Source: Candidatus Aenigmatarchaeota archaeon (GTDB lineage Archaea > Aenigmatarchaeota > Aenigmatarchaeia > GW2011-AR5). Taken from it: DNA of 22,231 bases. A program made the position numbers and the translations under genes. The notes beneath the pieces were generated by a model that had not been told where the DNA came from, searched no databases, and saw nothing but the letters and a program-made list of their open reading frames with translations. Shown piece by piece: positions 15,622 to 21,611 of the stretch. Location of the stretch: positions 1 through 22,231 of the forward strand of contig JACPJX010000013.1 in NCBI GenBank assembly GCA_016187365.1. The letters are read 5' to 3'. Within the stretch, counting starts at the first letter, position 1, and each line of letters opens with the position of its first letter.

Positions 15622-15726
15622 TCATAGACTTACTTCTTTTCCGCAGAAACCACAGAAGGAAATGCCCCTTGCCTTGACGACATATCCCTTAAAGCCGTTT
15701 CCGCAATGATGTAGCTTCTTCTTCAT
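15622..15726 (-). CDS. Very small protein with CxxC, possible zinc ribbon
   Basis: A 34-aa ORF, MKKKLHHCGNGFKGYVVKAR followed by GISFCGFCGKEVSL. The HHC...CGFCGK pattern could make a small zinc-binding knuckle. A GGGGTG Shine-Dalgarno-like sequence lies about 9 nt upstream of the ATG at 15726. At this length chance cannot be excluded; the non-random Cys placement and basic composition are the only support. Confidence 0.35.
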   Translation of the reverse strand: MKKKLHHCGNGFKGYVVKARGISFCGFCGKEVSL

Positions 15727-15979
15727 TGGCCATACACCCCAAGTATGCATAGATTTGAATCATGAAAAAGTATGGAAAAGTCATCAAATCAGATTCATAT
15801 TATATATTCCAGCCTATATATAAACTTTTCTATCCGTTGTCATATAATATAGAAAAGTGGGTTTTTAGTGGGATGTTTATGACCGGCAGATAGTTACTTC
15901 TGGGACAATGATTTCATCAGAAGTGTCGCTTCCGCTAATTAATGATATGAAATACAATCACATCGGGTCCGGAACCTTA
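15727..15979. other. AT-rich spacer downstream of the 23S gene, including the 3' arm of its processing stem
   Basis: The minus-strand transcript leaving the 23S gene runs through this spacer. Close to the gene it carries the 3' arm of the processing stem (15955-15975). Farther out it becomes AT-rich with TATATA runs at about 15800-15850, and TTTTCTAT occurs on both strands around 15826 and 15850. A TGATGAAA/CTGA box-like stretch near 15915 is too weak to call a C/D box RNA. No gene is seen. Confidence 0.4.
15955..15975 (-). promoter_or_regulatory. 23S pre-rRNA processing stem, 3' arm
   Basis: On the transcribed strand this arm reads GTTCCGGACCC, then GA, then TGTGATTG. It pairs perfectly with the 5' arm at 21593-21611 (CAATCACA then GGGTCCGGAAC), leaving a 2-nt GA bulge: 11 plus 8 base pairs around the entire 23S gene. 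Such stems are the endonuclease target for excising archaeal pre-23S rRNA. Confidence 0.85.
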
Positions 15980-16262
15980 AAGGTTAGCATTGGTTTAGGA
16001 GACAATAGGCTGAATGCCTCGCCGAAGCTTGGCACTTACACCCCTGTTCCATGACTGGTCGTCTTGCCAGCACCGATTGCCTATTTTCGAGAGCTGCTTC
16101 GAGCTTAGATGCCTTCAGCTCTAATCAGCGTACGGCGTAGCTACCCAGCGCTGCCCTGTCGGACAACTGGTACACCAGAGGCCGCGGAAGAATGTTCCTT
16201 TCGTACTTATCCTTCCTTTCCCTCAGGCAACAACACCTCCAGCAGATATAGACCAAACTGGC

Positions 16263-16874
16263 TCACACCGTTCTGATTCTGGAAAACCAAGAAGATGTTA
16301 AATTTTCGAGCGTTCTTTGTTTTTTAGGATGAGGAATTTTAATTGTTTTATAAAATTTTATAACATCTTCTTTTCGACTAATCCTCAATATATATTCTTT
16401 TTTGTTTTTCTCGAAATAAACGTACGGACAAATGCCTTCAGTTCTTAATATTTTTTCGAAATGGTATATAATTTCTTTGCTTTTCGACCATATTTCGATT
16501 TTAGGTCTACCTTTTTCTGTCGTGACACTTCCATCGCCTGCTATCCATCCTCTCAAGAAATCTATGTTTTCTTTGTTTGTTAGATTTCTCGGAGGCTCGA
16601 TAGAGGAAGATTTCCGACCAATTGGTATATTGTAAACCTGTGAAACACTTCTCAAAAATTTGCTATTACAAACTCTTAGAAGATATTTCTTGCTTCCGAA
16701 CCCAGAATTTATGAACCGAATTTTTGGCTCTTTTCCAACATAATGCTGGATTAGAGGAATTACAACCGAATCAATAAATTCTAAGTCCTTGTTTATGACG
16801 CAAACTGTAGAGTTGTCTTTAGACAAATGTCCATCGCTCCCTATTATTCCACCTAACACTGACAGACTTTCCAT
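16263..16874 (-). CDS. LAGLIDADG homing endonuclease encoded in the 23S intron at position 2584
   Basis: 203 aa with two LAGLIDADG motifs: VLGGIIGSDGHL (residues 6-17, acidic D14) and LRGWIAGDGSV (107-117, D114). This is the single-chain, two-motif architecture of intron-encoded homing endonucleases that cut the intron-less rRNA gene and drive intron insertion. It is more AT-rich than the surrounding rRNA, consistent with horizontal spread. The reading frame does not end inside the intron: it crosses the 3' splice site at 16277/16276 and uses a TGA formed by exon bases (16263-16265), so the last four to five residues are encoded by 23S exon. Both acidic residues are present, so it may be active. 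Confidence 0.92.
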   Translation of the reverse strand: MESLSVLGGIIGSDGHLSKDNSTVCVINKDLEFIDSVVIPLIQHYVGKEPKIRFINSGFGSKKYLLRVCNSKFLRSVSQVYNIPIGRKSSSIEPPRNLTNKENIDFLRGWIAGDGSVTTEKGRPKIEIWSKSKEIIYHFEKILRTEGICPYVYFEKNKKEYILRISRKEDVIKFYKTIKIPHPKKQRTLENLTSSWFSRIRTV

Positions 16875-16952
16875 AGTTGTATTTGTTTTTGGCTTTATTA
16901 TTGTTTTCCCTAGAGCGTCTGAAAAGTGAAAAGTGGAGACTTCTCGGCTTCT
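16277..16952 (-). other. BHB intron (676 nt) with homing endonuclease, 23S position 2584/2585
   Basis: The splice site is a textbook archaeal bulge-helix-bulge: CTGG, bulge GTA, then inner helix GAAGCCGAG; on the other side CTTGGTTTT, CCAG, bulge AAT. CTGG/CCAG is a perfect 4-bp central helix, and the inner helix pairs over 9 bp with wobbles. Cutting after the second bulge base joins GCTGGGT to TCAGAACG, exactly the archaeal 23S consensus. The site is inside the peptidyl transferase centre, between U2584 and U2585 (E. coli numbering). Confidence 0.92.
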
Positions 16953-17002
16953 ACCCAGCTAAGGTGCCCTTTTAATCTGTGAACTCCAGCACCCTTGGCT
17001 GC

Positions 17003-17051
17003 ATGCAGAACTTATAGGATGTTTTTGATAAAACTTTTTCCTAAAAAGTTT
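17003..17051 (-). other. ORF-less BHB mini-intron (49 nt), 23S position about 2534
   Basis: GCAG, bulge CAA, inner strand AACTTTTTAGGA; opposite strand TCCTATAAGTT, CTGC, bulge ATG. The central helix GCAG/CTGC is perfect; the inner helix has one mismatch and one bulge. Splicing joins GTGCAGCA to GCAGCCAAGGGT, giving the same spacing as E. coli between CCUGG and CCAAGGG (27 nt). Confidence 0.85.
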
Positions 17052-17152
17052 TGCTGCACAGCCAGGAGAGGGCCAGCCGACAGCGACGCCGCAACACGCG
17101 GGGTCGATCTGTCCTCCGGATTCTTCGTTTGTCTATGTCCGCAAAGACCGTT

Positions 17153-17473
17153 ATCATCTGCAGAGAACAAAGTTCTCTGAGATCTTGAAGGAATTTTATT
17201 CCTTCAGAGATTGTACTAACGCTGTTTTTCACTTCTAGCAATAGCTAAATCTAACAGTTGAGGGTACAAAGATCTTTTGTGGTACTTTGTAGACACCGGA
17301 TGCATACTACACCCGTAATGTCGAAGAACACGGACAAGAACTCTCGCCCGCTACGACACCATTTTAGGGTAATGCAAATCCATTTTAGACTAATATCTAG
17401 ATGTATCTAATCATTTCAGTAATTAGAGTAAACACCTAGACTTGTCGTGACATTTCCCAAGGACTTACATTAA
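17153..17473 (-). other. 321-nt ORF-less insertion of unknown type at 23S position 2449/2450
   Basis: It separates GGGGAT from AACGGTC, that is U2449 from A2450, next to the catalytic A2451. No BHB can be formed with these ends. A group I-like P1 is possible: exon GGGGAT with intron GTCCTT, with a U-G pair at the splice site. But the 3' end is not G for the consensus junction, and I found no convincing P7 (R and S) elements. It is highly structured: for example ACGACA/TGTCGT, TCTAGGTGT/ACATCTAGA, TACAAAG/CTTTGTA and GAAGGAAT/ATTCCTTC. It may be a degenerate group I intron or another class. Confidence 0.7.
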
Positions 17474-17488
17474 ATCCCCGGGGTAGCT

Positions 17489-17521
17489 ATAAGCCAATGC
17501 AAATCATCTGACTTGCAAAGT
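17489..17521 (-). other. ORF-less BHB-like mini-intron (33 nt), 23S position 2434/2435
   Basis: GAGA, bulge AAA; opposite GCTT, bulge ATA. The central helix has three of four pairs. An inner hairpin TGCAAGTC-AGAT-GATTTGCA of 8 bp follows after two U-U mismatches. Splicing joins GAGAAA to AGCTACCCC, restoring the AGAAAAG-TTACCC type consensus. The downstream exon is only 15 nt before the next insertion. Confidence 0.75.
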
Positions 17522-17685
17522 TTTCTCATGCCACAGACAGCCATCTAGGCCGATCTGCGTATCGCTAACACACGCTTTCGCGGTTGGACACCATTATGGT
17601 AGGAGTCCAATCAACCCGACTTTTGCGTTTGCACTCTTCCTCTCGATTTCTGACCGAGATGAGTCGAGCTTAGTGGGCTTTTGAT

Positions 17686-17732
17686 ATTCAGTCGAGCATC
17701 GCGAGAATGAATTAAGCATCGCTATGCTTGAT
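17686..17732 (-). other. ORF-less BHB-like mini-intron (47 nt), 23S position about 2272
   Basis: The inner helix TCAAGCATAGCGA/TCGCGATGCTCGA pairs at 11 of 13 positions. Bulges ATA and ATA sit at the expected places, but the central helix AAAG/CTGA has only two pairs. Splicing joins GAAAAGAT to ATCAAAAGCC, matching archaeal GAAAAGATATC. The insertion just downstream of the P-loop is certain; the exact ends are less so because ATATCAA is repeated on both sides. Confidence 0.7.
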
Positions 17733-17921
17733 ATCTTTTCAAAAGCGTACCGCCCCAGTCAAACTGCCTATCTGCTGATGTCTACCTTTCGGTATAAGCA
17801 GTATAGCCGAAAAAGGGTAGTGTTACATTGTTGGCTCCACTCTCTCTTGCGAGAAAGCTTCGACACCTCCTACCTACGCTCTACAGTTCCTTCCATACTA
17901 CAACAACAAACTGCAGTAAAG

Positions 17922-18602
17922 CTAACCGCTGGCAGAAGCGGACTTGTAATATGAATAATTTTTCTTTGGAATAAAATAGCCAAATTTCTTCCAAAATTCA
18001 ATTTTGGATAAGATGTATGGATTTCTGAATCCTATTTCATTTATCCATTTTTCTAAGTTTTTCTTTCCATACATCCTGATTCTGAATTCATCAAAATTTC
18101 TTCGCTTTGTTTCTTCAAAAGAAAATGTAAATCCAAATTTTTTAAGCGAAGATGAGATATCTAAAGCAAGATTTCTGGAATTGCAAAACAATTCCATTCT
18201 TGGCTCCGTATAAATACCCTTTCTATTTTTCTTGAAGGAAAGAGAAAAATCTGTATCTCCAATTCCCATCAGACATTTCTTCAGAAGTTCGTCTTCTTTT
18301 TTGATGAATTCAGGGATTTTTATTTTTGTTTTGTTTCCTGCAGCCAACCCAATTCCTCTTTTGAATTCTGTTAGTTTTTTGGAATTGATGACGAGAAGCA
18401 CAGAATTATCCGTTTTCCTCTCGTAGTATAATGGTGTTACTTCAAACAACTTTTCTAATATTTTGAAGAGAATTTCTTTATAAAATTCTCTTTCATTTTC
18501 AAGGTTGCCCGAATAAGTTATCCTCTGCATCCTTGGTGTTTCATATAGGTTTCCGTCACCCAAATGAATTCCAGTTTCATATGCAAGAAGATGTTTATCC
18601 AT
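17922..18602 (-). CDS. LAGLIDADG homing endonuclease encoded in the 23S intron at position 2070
   Basis: 226 aa with two LAGLIDADG-type motifs: YETGIHLGDGNLY (residues 8-20, acidic D16) and KKCLMGIGDTDFSLSF (108-123, D116). The core between them is basic and AT-rich with TYSGNLENEREFYKEI, a pattern seen in archaeal intron endonucleases. It is a different subfamily from the enzyme in the position-2584 intron; the two share little beyond the motifs. The TAG stop straddles the 3' splice site: its T is the last intron base (17924) and AG are the first exon bases. The ORF start at 18602 is about 50 nt inside the intron. Acidic residues are intact, so it may still be active. Confidence 0.9.
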   Translation of the reverse strand: MDKHLLAYETGIHLGDGNLYETPRMQRITYSGNLENEREFYKEILFKILEKLFEVTPLYYERKTDNSVLLVINSKKLTEFKRGIGLAAGNKTKIKIPEFIKKEDELLKKCLMGIGDTDFSLSFKKNRKGIYTEPRMELFCNSRNLALDISSSLKKFGFTFSFEETKRRNFDEFRIRMYGKKNLEKWINEIGFRNPYILSKIEFWKKFGYFIPKKNYSYYKSASASG

Positions 18603-18654
18603 ATGTACCCGTTATACATTACTGCAAGAAACTATTTATTTCCACTTCTACCAT
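17924..18654 (-). other. BHB intron (731 nt) with homing endonuclease, 23S position about 2070
   Basis: CCGT, bulge GGA, then TGGTAGAAGTGG; opposite CCGCTTCTGCCA, GCGG, bulge TTA. The inner helix is a 12-bp pairing with only two wobbles and the central helix CCGT/GCGG is complete. Splicing joins GACCCCGTGG to AGCTTTACTGC, exactly the archaeal consensus. The site adjoins the nascent-peptide tunnel side of the peptidyl transferase ring (A2058-C2065 just upstream). Confidence 0.93.
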
Positions 18655-18792
18655 CCACGGGGTCTACTCTTCCCACTGGAGGTCTCTGGCCTAATCACCA
18701 GAACAATAGTTTCGCCTGGTTCCACTTCGGGACAGCTTCCACCTGGTTAATCCATCATGCAGGCCAACATTTAATTGGCAAGGGATTACGCT

Positions 18793-19122
18793 CAATCTGT
18801 TACTTTGGAACTTCTCAAACAAACCGATGCTTTAGCATCAATTATTTGGAAGCGGACTTGCATTTCTGCAAATCTCCTCATGTCTCCATGAGGTTCGGAC
18901 TATATCTTCACAAAAGCAAACCAACACCTTAGCGTTGATTTCTTTATGTGTCTGACGTGTAGTCTCTGGGGATTCTTCTCAGCAAATGAGAAGCCTTTCC
19001 TGCGGATTATCCCTCATTTCCAGATTTTTAGAGTTCGCTATTCTGTCACCAAAATAGATTCTACTGGAATTTCAAAAGGACGTTCCCGCAAATAGTCAGA
19101 TTTTACTAAGGCAACAGTTTTC
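18793..19122 (-). other. Group I self-splicing intron (330 nt, ORF-less), 23S position 1931
   Basis: The 5' exon end TTAAGGT pairs with the internal guide GCCTTAG to give a 7-bp P1 with the required U-G pair at the splice site, and the intron ends in G. Core elements occur in order on the minus strand: P (TTTGCGGGAACGTCC, about 19078-19092), Q (ATAATCCGCAGGAAAGG, about 18994-19010), R (CCAGAGACTACACGTC, about 18952-18967) and S (AAGATATAGTCC, 18897-18908). GCGGG/CCGC makes P4 and GACTA/TAGTC makes P7. Splicing joins CTTAAGGT to AGCGTAATCC, the 23S consensus. L1931 is a known group I insertion site. No endonuclease is encoded, so mobility needs help in trans. Confidence 0.93.
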
Positions 19123-19134
19123 ACCTTAAGACCC

Positions 19135-19180
19135 TCATCACCGAAAGAAACACTTATTATCTATTTTGACGTGTTTCAGT
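19135..19180 (-). other. ORF-less mini-intron (46 nt) in helix 69, 23S position 1919/1920
   Basis: Inserted directly behind the helix 69 loop AACTCTA. The inner helix CTGAAA/TTTCGG and bulges AGA and GAG are at BHB positions, but the central helix CTCT/TGAT has only two pairs. A second hairpin GAAACAC/GTGTTTC lies inside and competes. Splicing gives GGCCCT-AACTCTA-GGGGTC, the same 6+7+6 layout as E. coli helix 69. The downstream exon is 12 nt, followed by the group I intron. Confidence 0.7.
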
Positions 19181-19300
19181 CTAGAGTTAGGGCCGGCCTA
19201 CAGCGGGGCTTAGACCGGTTGAAACCAGTTTTAACACACCACTAGTGGCCACGACTCACCGGCTATACAAGACCTTTCGATTTAGCAGCCGGCTACGTTT

Positions 19301-19387
19301 ATCAACCAGAAAGAGGTGATATATGCTGCTACGGACTGGCTCTTTCGAGCGGTAGCAATAGCAGTTTTTGATAACATCTCTCACTGT
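19301..19387 (-). other. ORF-less BHB mini-intron (87 nt), 23S position about 1775
   Basis: TAAC, bulge AAA, inner strand CAGTGAGAG; opposite CTCTTTCTG, GTTG, bulge ATA. The central helix TAAC/GTTG is complete and the inner helix pairs at 8 of 9. Splicing joins ACTGTTTAACAA to AAACGTAGCC, matching the archaeal ACTGTTTAATAAAAACA pattern. Confidence 0.85.
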
Positions 19388-19515
19388 TTGTTAAACAGTC
19401 CGGTGGAACTTGTCACTGCGACCTGCTTATCACTAAGCAGGCATCCCTTATACCGAAGATACGGGACTATTTTGCCGAGTTCCCTAAAGTGGATTCTCCA
19501 GAACACCTTCGCCTT

Positions 19516-19562
19516 TTTCTGTTCGAAGAACGGAAAATCAAGAGCGCATCCGCTCTTCGAAT
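19516..19562 (-). other. ORF-less BHB mini-intron (47 nt), 23S position about 1660
   Basis: The inner helix TTCGAAGAGCGG/CCGTTCTTCGAA pairs over 12 bp. Bulges AGA and AAA are in place and the central helix GCTG/CAGA has three of four pairs. Splicing joins CTCGCTGAG to AAGGCGAAGG, matching the archaeal GGTGAGAAGCC segment. Only a 26-nt exon separates it from the next intron upstream. Confidence 0.8.
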
Positions 19563-19588
19563 CTCAGCGAGGGGCACCTGTGTCGGTT

Positions 19589-19620
19589 ATACTCTGTTTA
19601 GAGCCGTAACTCTAAAACAT
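19589..19620 (-). other. ORF-less BHB mini-intron (32 nt), 23S position about 1635
   Basis: ACTC, bulge AGA, inner strand TGTTTTAGAG; opposite CTCTAAACA, GAGT, bulge ATA. The central helix ACTC/GAGT is perfect and the inner helix has one bulged T. Splicing joins CGTACTCAG to AACCGACACAGG, matching consensus CGTACCGAGAACCGACACAGG. Confidence 0.87.
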
Positions 19621-20122
19621 CTGAGTACGGCGCTATGCCTATATCATGTTTTCATGGGCTCAAGGAATCATCCGAACCCGGCATGCGCCAGGCCATTCGC
19701 ACATTCTCCAGGTTCTCGCCATTACGGCACTCCCCCGGATTATGGGCTTAAACGCGAAGACAATCGCGCTCGAATTATCCCAAAGCGTCCACAATATAGA
19801 ACGCGCCAGTCGGTTGGAGAATATTAACTCCATTCCCTGATTCCCGATGCTCTTCCTAAGGCATCGGTTAGGATCGACTTACCCCCAGCAGATAAACTTT
19901 ACTGGGGAACCCTTGCCCCTCAGGCGGTCGGAATTTTCATCCGACTTGCGTGCTACTCCCAGCAGGATCTTCATTACTGCGCGGTCCACGCCAGCTCACG
20001 CCGACGCTTCCGCCCGCGCAGTACGCCTCTCTACCACGCATTGCAAGCAATGCATCTGCAGTATCGGTGGACGGTTTAGCCCCGTCCATTTTTAGCGCCC
20101 GAAACTTCGGTGGGTCCGCTAT

Positions 20123-20171
20123 GTCGCGAATCCTTTCCGTAAACGCTTTTCGCGTGAGTCGAAAAGGATTT
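20123..20171 (-). other. ORF-less BHB mini-intron (49 nt) in the GTPase-associated centre, 23S position 1095/1096
   Basis: CGCG, bulge TAA, inner strand AATCCTTTTCG; opposite CGGAAAGGATT, CGCG, bulge ACA. The central helix and the 11-bp inner helix are both complete. Splicing joins GCGTA to ATAGCGGAC, giving the universal GCGTAATAGC. The site is the A1095 loop, which contacts L11 and translation GTPases. Confidence 0.9.
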
Positions 20172-20195
20172 TACGCGTTGTTTCAAGGATGGCTG

Positions 20196-20226
20196 TGCAG
20201 CGACTGCGCGCCTCAGCGCGCGATCT
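20196..20226 (-). other. ORF-less BHB-like mini-intron (31 nt) in the GTPase-associated centre, 23S position 1071/1072
   Basis: The inner hairpin GATCGCGCGC-TGAG-GCGCGCAGTC pairs at 9 of 10 positions. Bulges AGA and CAC are in place and the central helix TAGA/GCTG has three of four pairs. Splicing joins GGCTTAGAAG to CAGCCATCC, the universal sequence around A1067. A permanent helix expansion instead of an intron is the alternative. The exon to the next intron is 24 nt. Confidence 0.72.
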
Positions 20227-20495
20227 CTTCTAAGCCAACCTTCCCACTGTCTAAAGTTTCAGACCGCTTTCGATACACTTAACCGTCACTCCGGGACCTT
20301 AACTGCAGTCAGGGTTGTTTCCCTTTCGGACATCAAAATTACTCCGGATGCCCTCACTCCCGGCAATTATGCCAGTGGATTCGGAGGTTGACGAAACAGG
20401 TGGGGATCTCTCCCCTTGGCTGTTTAATCAGTGCTCTACCCCACCGGCCGAACTTGCCGAGGCTGCACTTAGATGCATTTCGAGAGGAACCAGCT

Positions 20496-20626
20496 TTGGT
20501 GTCTTTGAAGAAGATAATCAAGCAAAATGCAATTGACAGTCGAATCATATGCGGTTCCTAGCAGTTTCCTGCCGAAAAGCCTGCTGTCGCTTTCGCCATA
20601 ATTATTTTTTTCTCAACTTCAAAGAT
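20496..20626 (-). other. ORF-less BHB intron (131 nt), 23S position about 805
   Basis: GGTG, bulge ATA, inner strand TCTTTGAAG; opposite CTTCAAAGA, CACC, bulge AAA. Both the 4-bp central helix and the 9-bp inner helix are perfect. Splicing joins TCTGGTGAT to AGCTGGTTCC, the conserved GGTGATAGCTGGTTC. This is the cleanest BHB in the gene and is useful as a reference for the weaker ones. Confidence 0.92.
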
Positions 20627-20753
20627 ATCACCAGATTCGATTGGCTTTTCACCCCTAGTCCTAGATCACCCGAAAGGTTTGTACCATAACCGGTTGCGGG
20701 CCTCCTCTCTGCTTTCGCAAAGCTTCGCCCTGTCAGGGACTAGATCATCTGGT

Positions 20754-20785
20754 CTCTCGTGTGAGAAGCACACGACTTCTCACAT
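20754..20785 (-). other. ORF-less BHB-like mini-intron (32 nt), 23S position about 675
   Basis: The inner helix TGTGAGAAG/CTTCTCACA has 9 perfect pairs with a 7-nt loop. Bulges AAA and AGA are in place and the central helix CCCG/CGAG has three of four pairs. Splicing joins GACCCGAA to ACCAGATGATC, matching the archaeal GACCCGAAACCxGGTGATC. Confidence 0.78.
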
Positions 20786-21592
20786 TTCGGGTCTTTTGCC
20801 CGTGACTTCCGCGTTTTCGCACGGTGCGCCTCGCTGCCTGCGCGCAATCGCTTTCGCTGCGGCTGCCCCCAGAGGGGTTAGCCTTGCCACGGACAAAAAC
20901 TCCCTGCCCCGTTTTTCAAAACGGACGACGGATTCTTCCATGAACCGACTGAAGCAGCTTTGCTGCTTCTATTTATCTCATGGCCTTACCCGCCTAACTA
21001 TAGCTACCTGGGTTCAGACTCTTTTCAACGCCTTTCACGGCTGCTTTTCAACGTTCAGTCGCCTTACTAATGCGCTATCGGACTTAAGACGTATTTAGGA
21101 TTGGGTCTAGATGCGACCCGCCTTCTGGCTCCAAATCCGAGGAACCATACTCTGGATACCCGGTATCAACTTTCCCGCCTTCTCCTACGAGGCTTTCACT
21201 CTGTATTGCGCCGCTTTCCAGCGGACTTCGGATGTGCGGGTTAAGCCAAGCCCGGGTCCTAACACCACATTGCTGCCGCATTTCTGCGGAGCTTCGGTTT
21301 GTCCTGTTCTGTTTTCAGTCGCCCTTACTAACAGAATCGCTGTTGCTTTCTTTTCCGGCCCTTACTAGAATGTTTTGATTTTGGGCGTTCGCCTTCACAG
21401 CTTTCGCCGTGAATGAAATGGGATGTCCCATTAGACAATCCCCAGTTCGAAGACTGCATGCGTCTCGCTGGGGCTTATCGCAGCTTGCCACGATCTTCGT
21501 CGCCGCTTAAGCCAAGTCATCCACCAGATAGCATGGGAGCTAACTTTCTTTGTAGCTAAACTATATTTTTGTATCTTTAGCTAACTATCTTT

Positions 21593-21611
21593 GTTCCGGA
21601 CCCTGTGATTG
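21593..21611 (-). promoter_or_regulatory. 23S pre-rRNA processing stem, 5' arm
   Basis: On the transcribed strand it reads CAATCACA then GGGTCCGGAAC, fully complementary to the arm at 15955-15975 apart from a 2-nt bulge there. It lies about 45 nt upstream of the mature 5' end. Confidence 0.85.

Larger units (their letters stand above)
15980..21547 (-). rRNA. 23S ribosomal RNA gene interrupted by 15 intervening sequences
   Basis: The 5' end reads GCTATCTGGTGGATG and CAAGCTGCGATAAGCC at about 21475-21535. Landmarks follow in order: GACCCGAAA, GATAGCTGGTTCC, the GTPase-centre GGCTTAGAAG and GCGTAATAGC, GGACGGGGCTAAACCG, helix 69 loop AACTCTA, GACCCCGTGG, P-loop TGGGGCGG, GGGGAT/AACGG, CTGTCGGCT, CCAAGGGT, AGCTGGGT/TCAGAACG, and the sarcin-ricin loop AGTACGAAAGGAAC at about 16194-16207. 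GTTAGC at the 5' end pairs with GCTAAC at the 3' end (helix 1), which sets the ends to within a few bases. The gene spans about 5.57 kb; the intervening sequences sum to 2642 nt, leaving about 2.93 kb. Some exons are tiny, for example 12 nt (19123-19134) and 15 nt (17474-17488). Several normally invariant bases differ. Confidence 0.95.

Noticed and set aside
15890..15960. A C/D box guide RNA near the 23S 3' flank
   Set aside because: TGATGAAA and CTGA-like boxes are present, but spacing and the paired C'/D' boxes are not convincing.
17105..17150. A further small intron in the segment after AACGGTC
   Set aside because: The segment is about 17 nt longer than consensus and CGGA/TCCG could pair, but no inner helix exists and the exon junction is not restored clearly.
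17153..17473. Calling the 2449 insertion a group I intron outright
   Set aside because: P1 is plausible and the site is typical, but no R/S (P7) pair was found and the 3' end is not G at the consensus junction.
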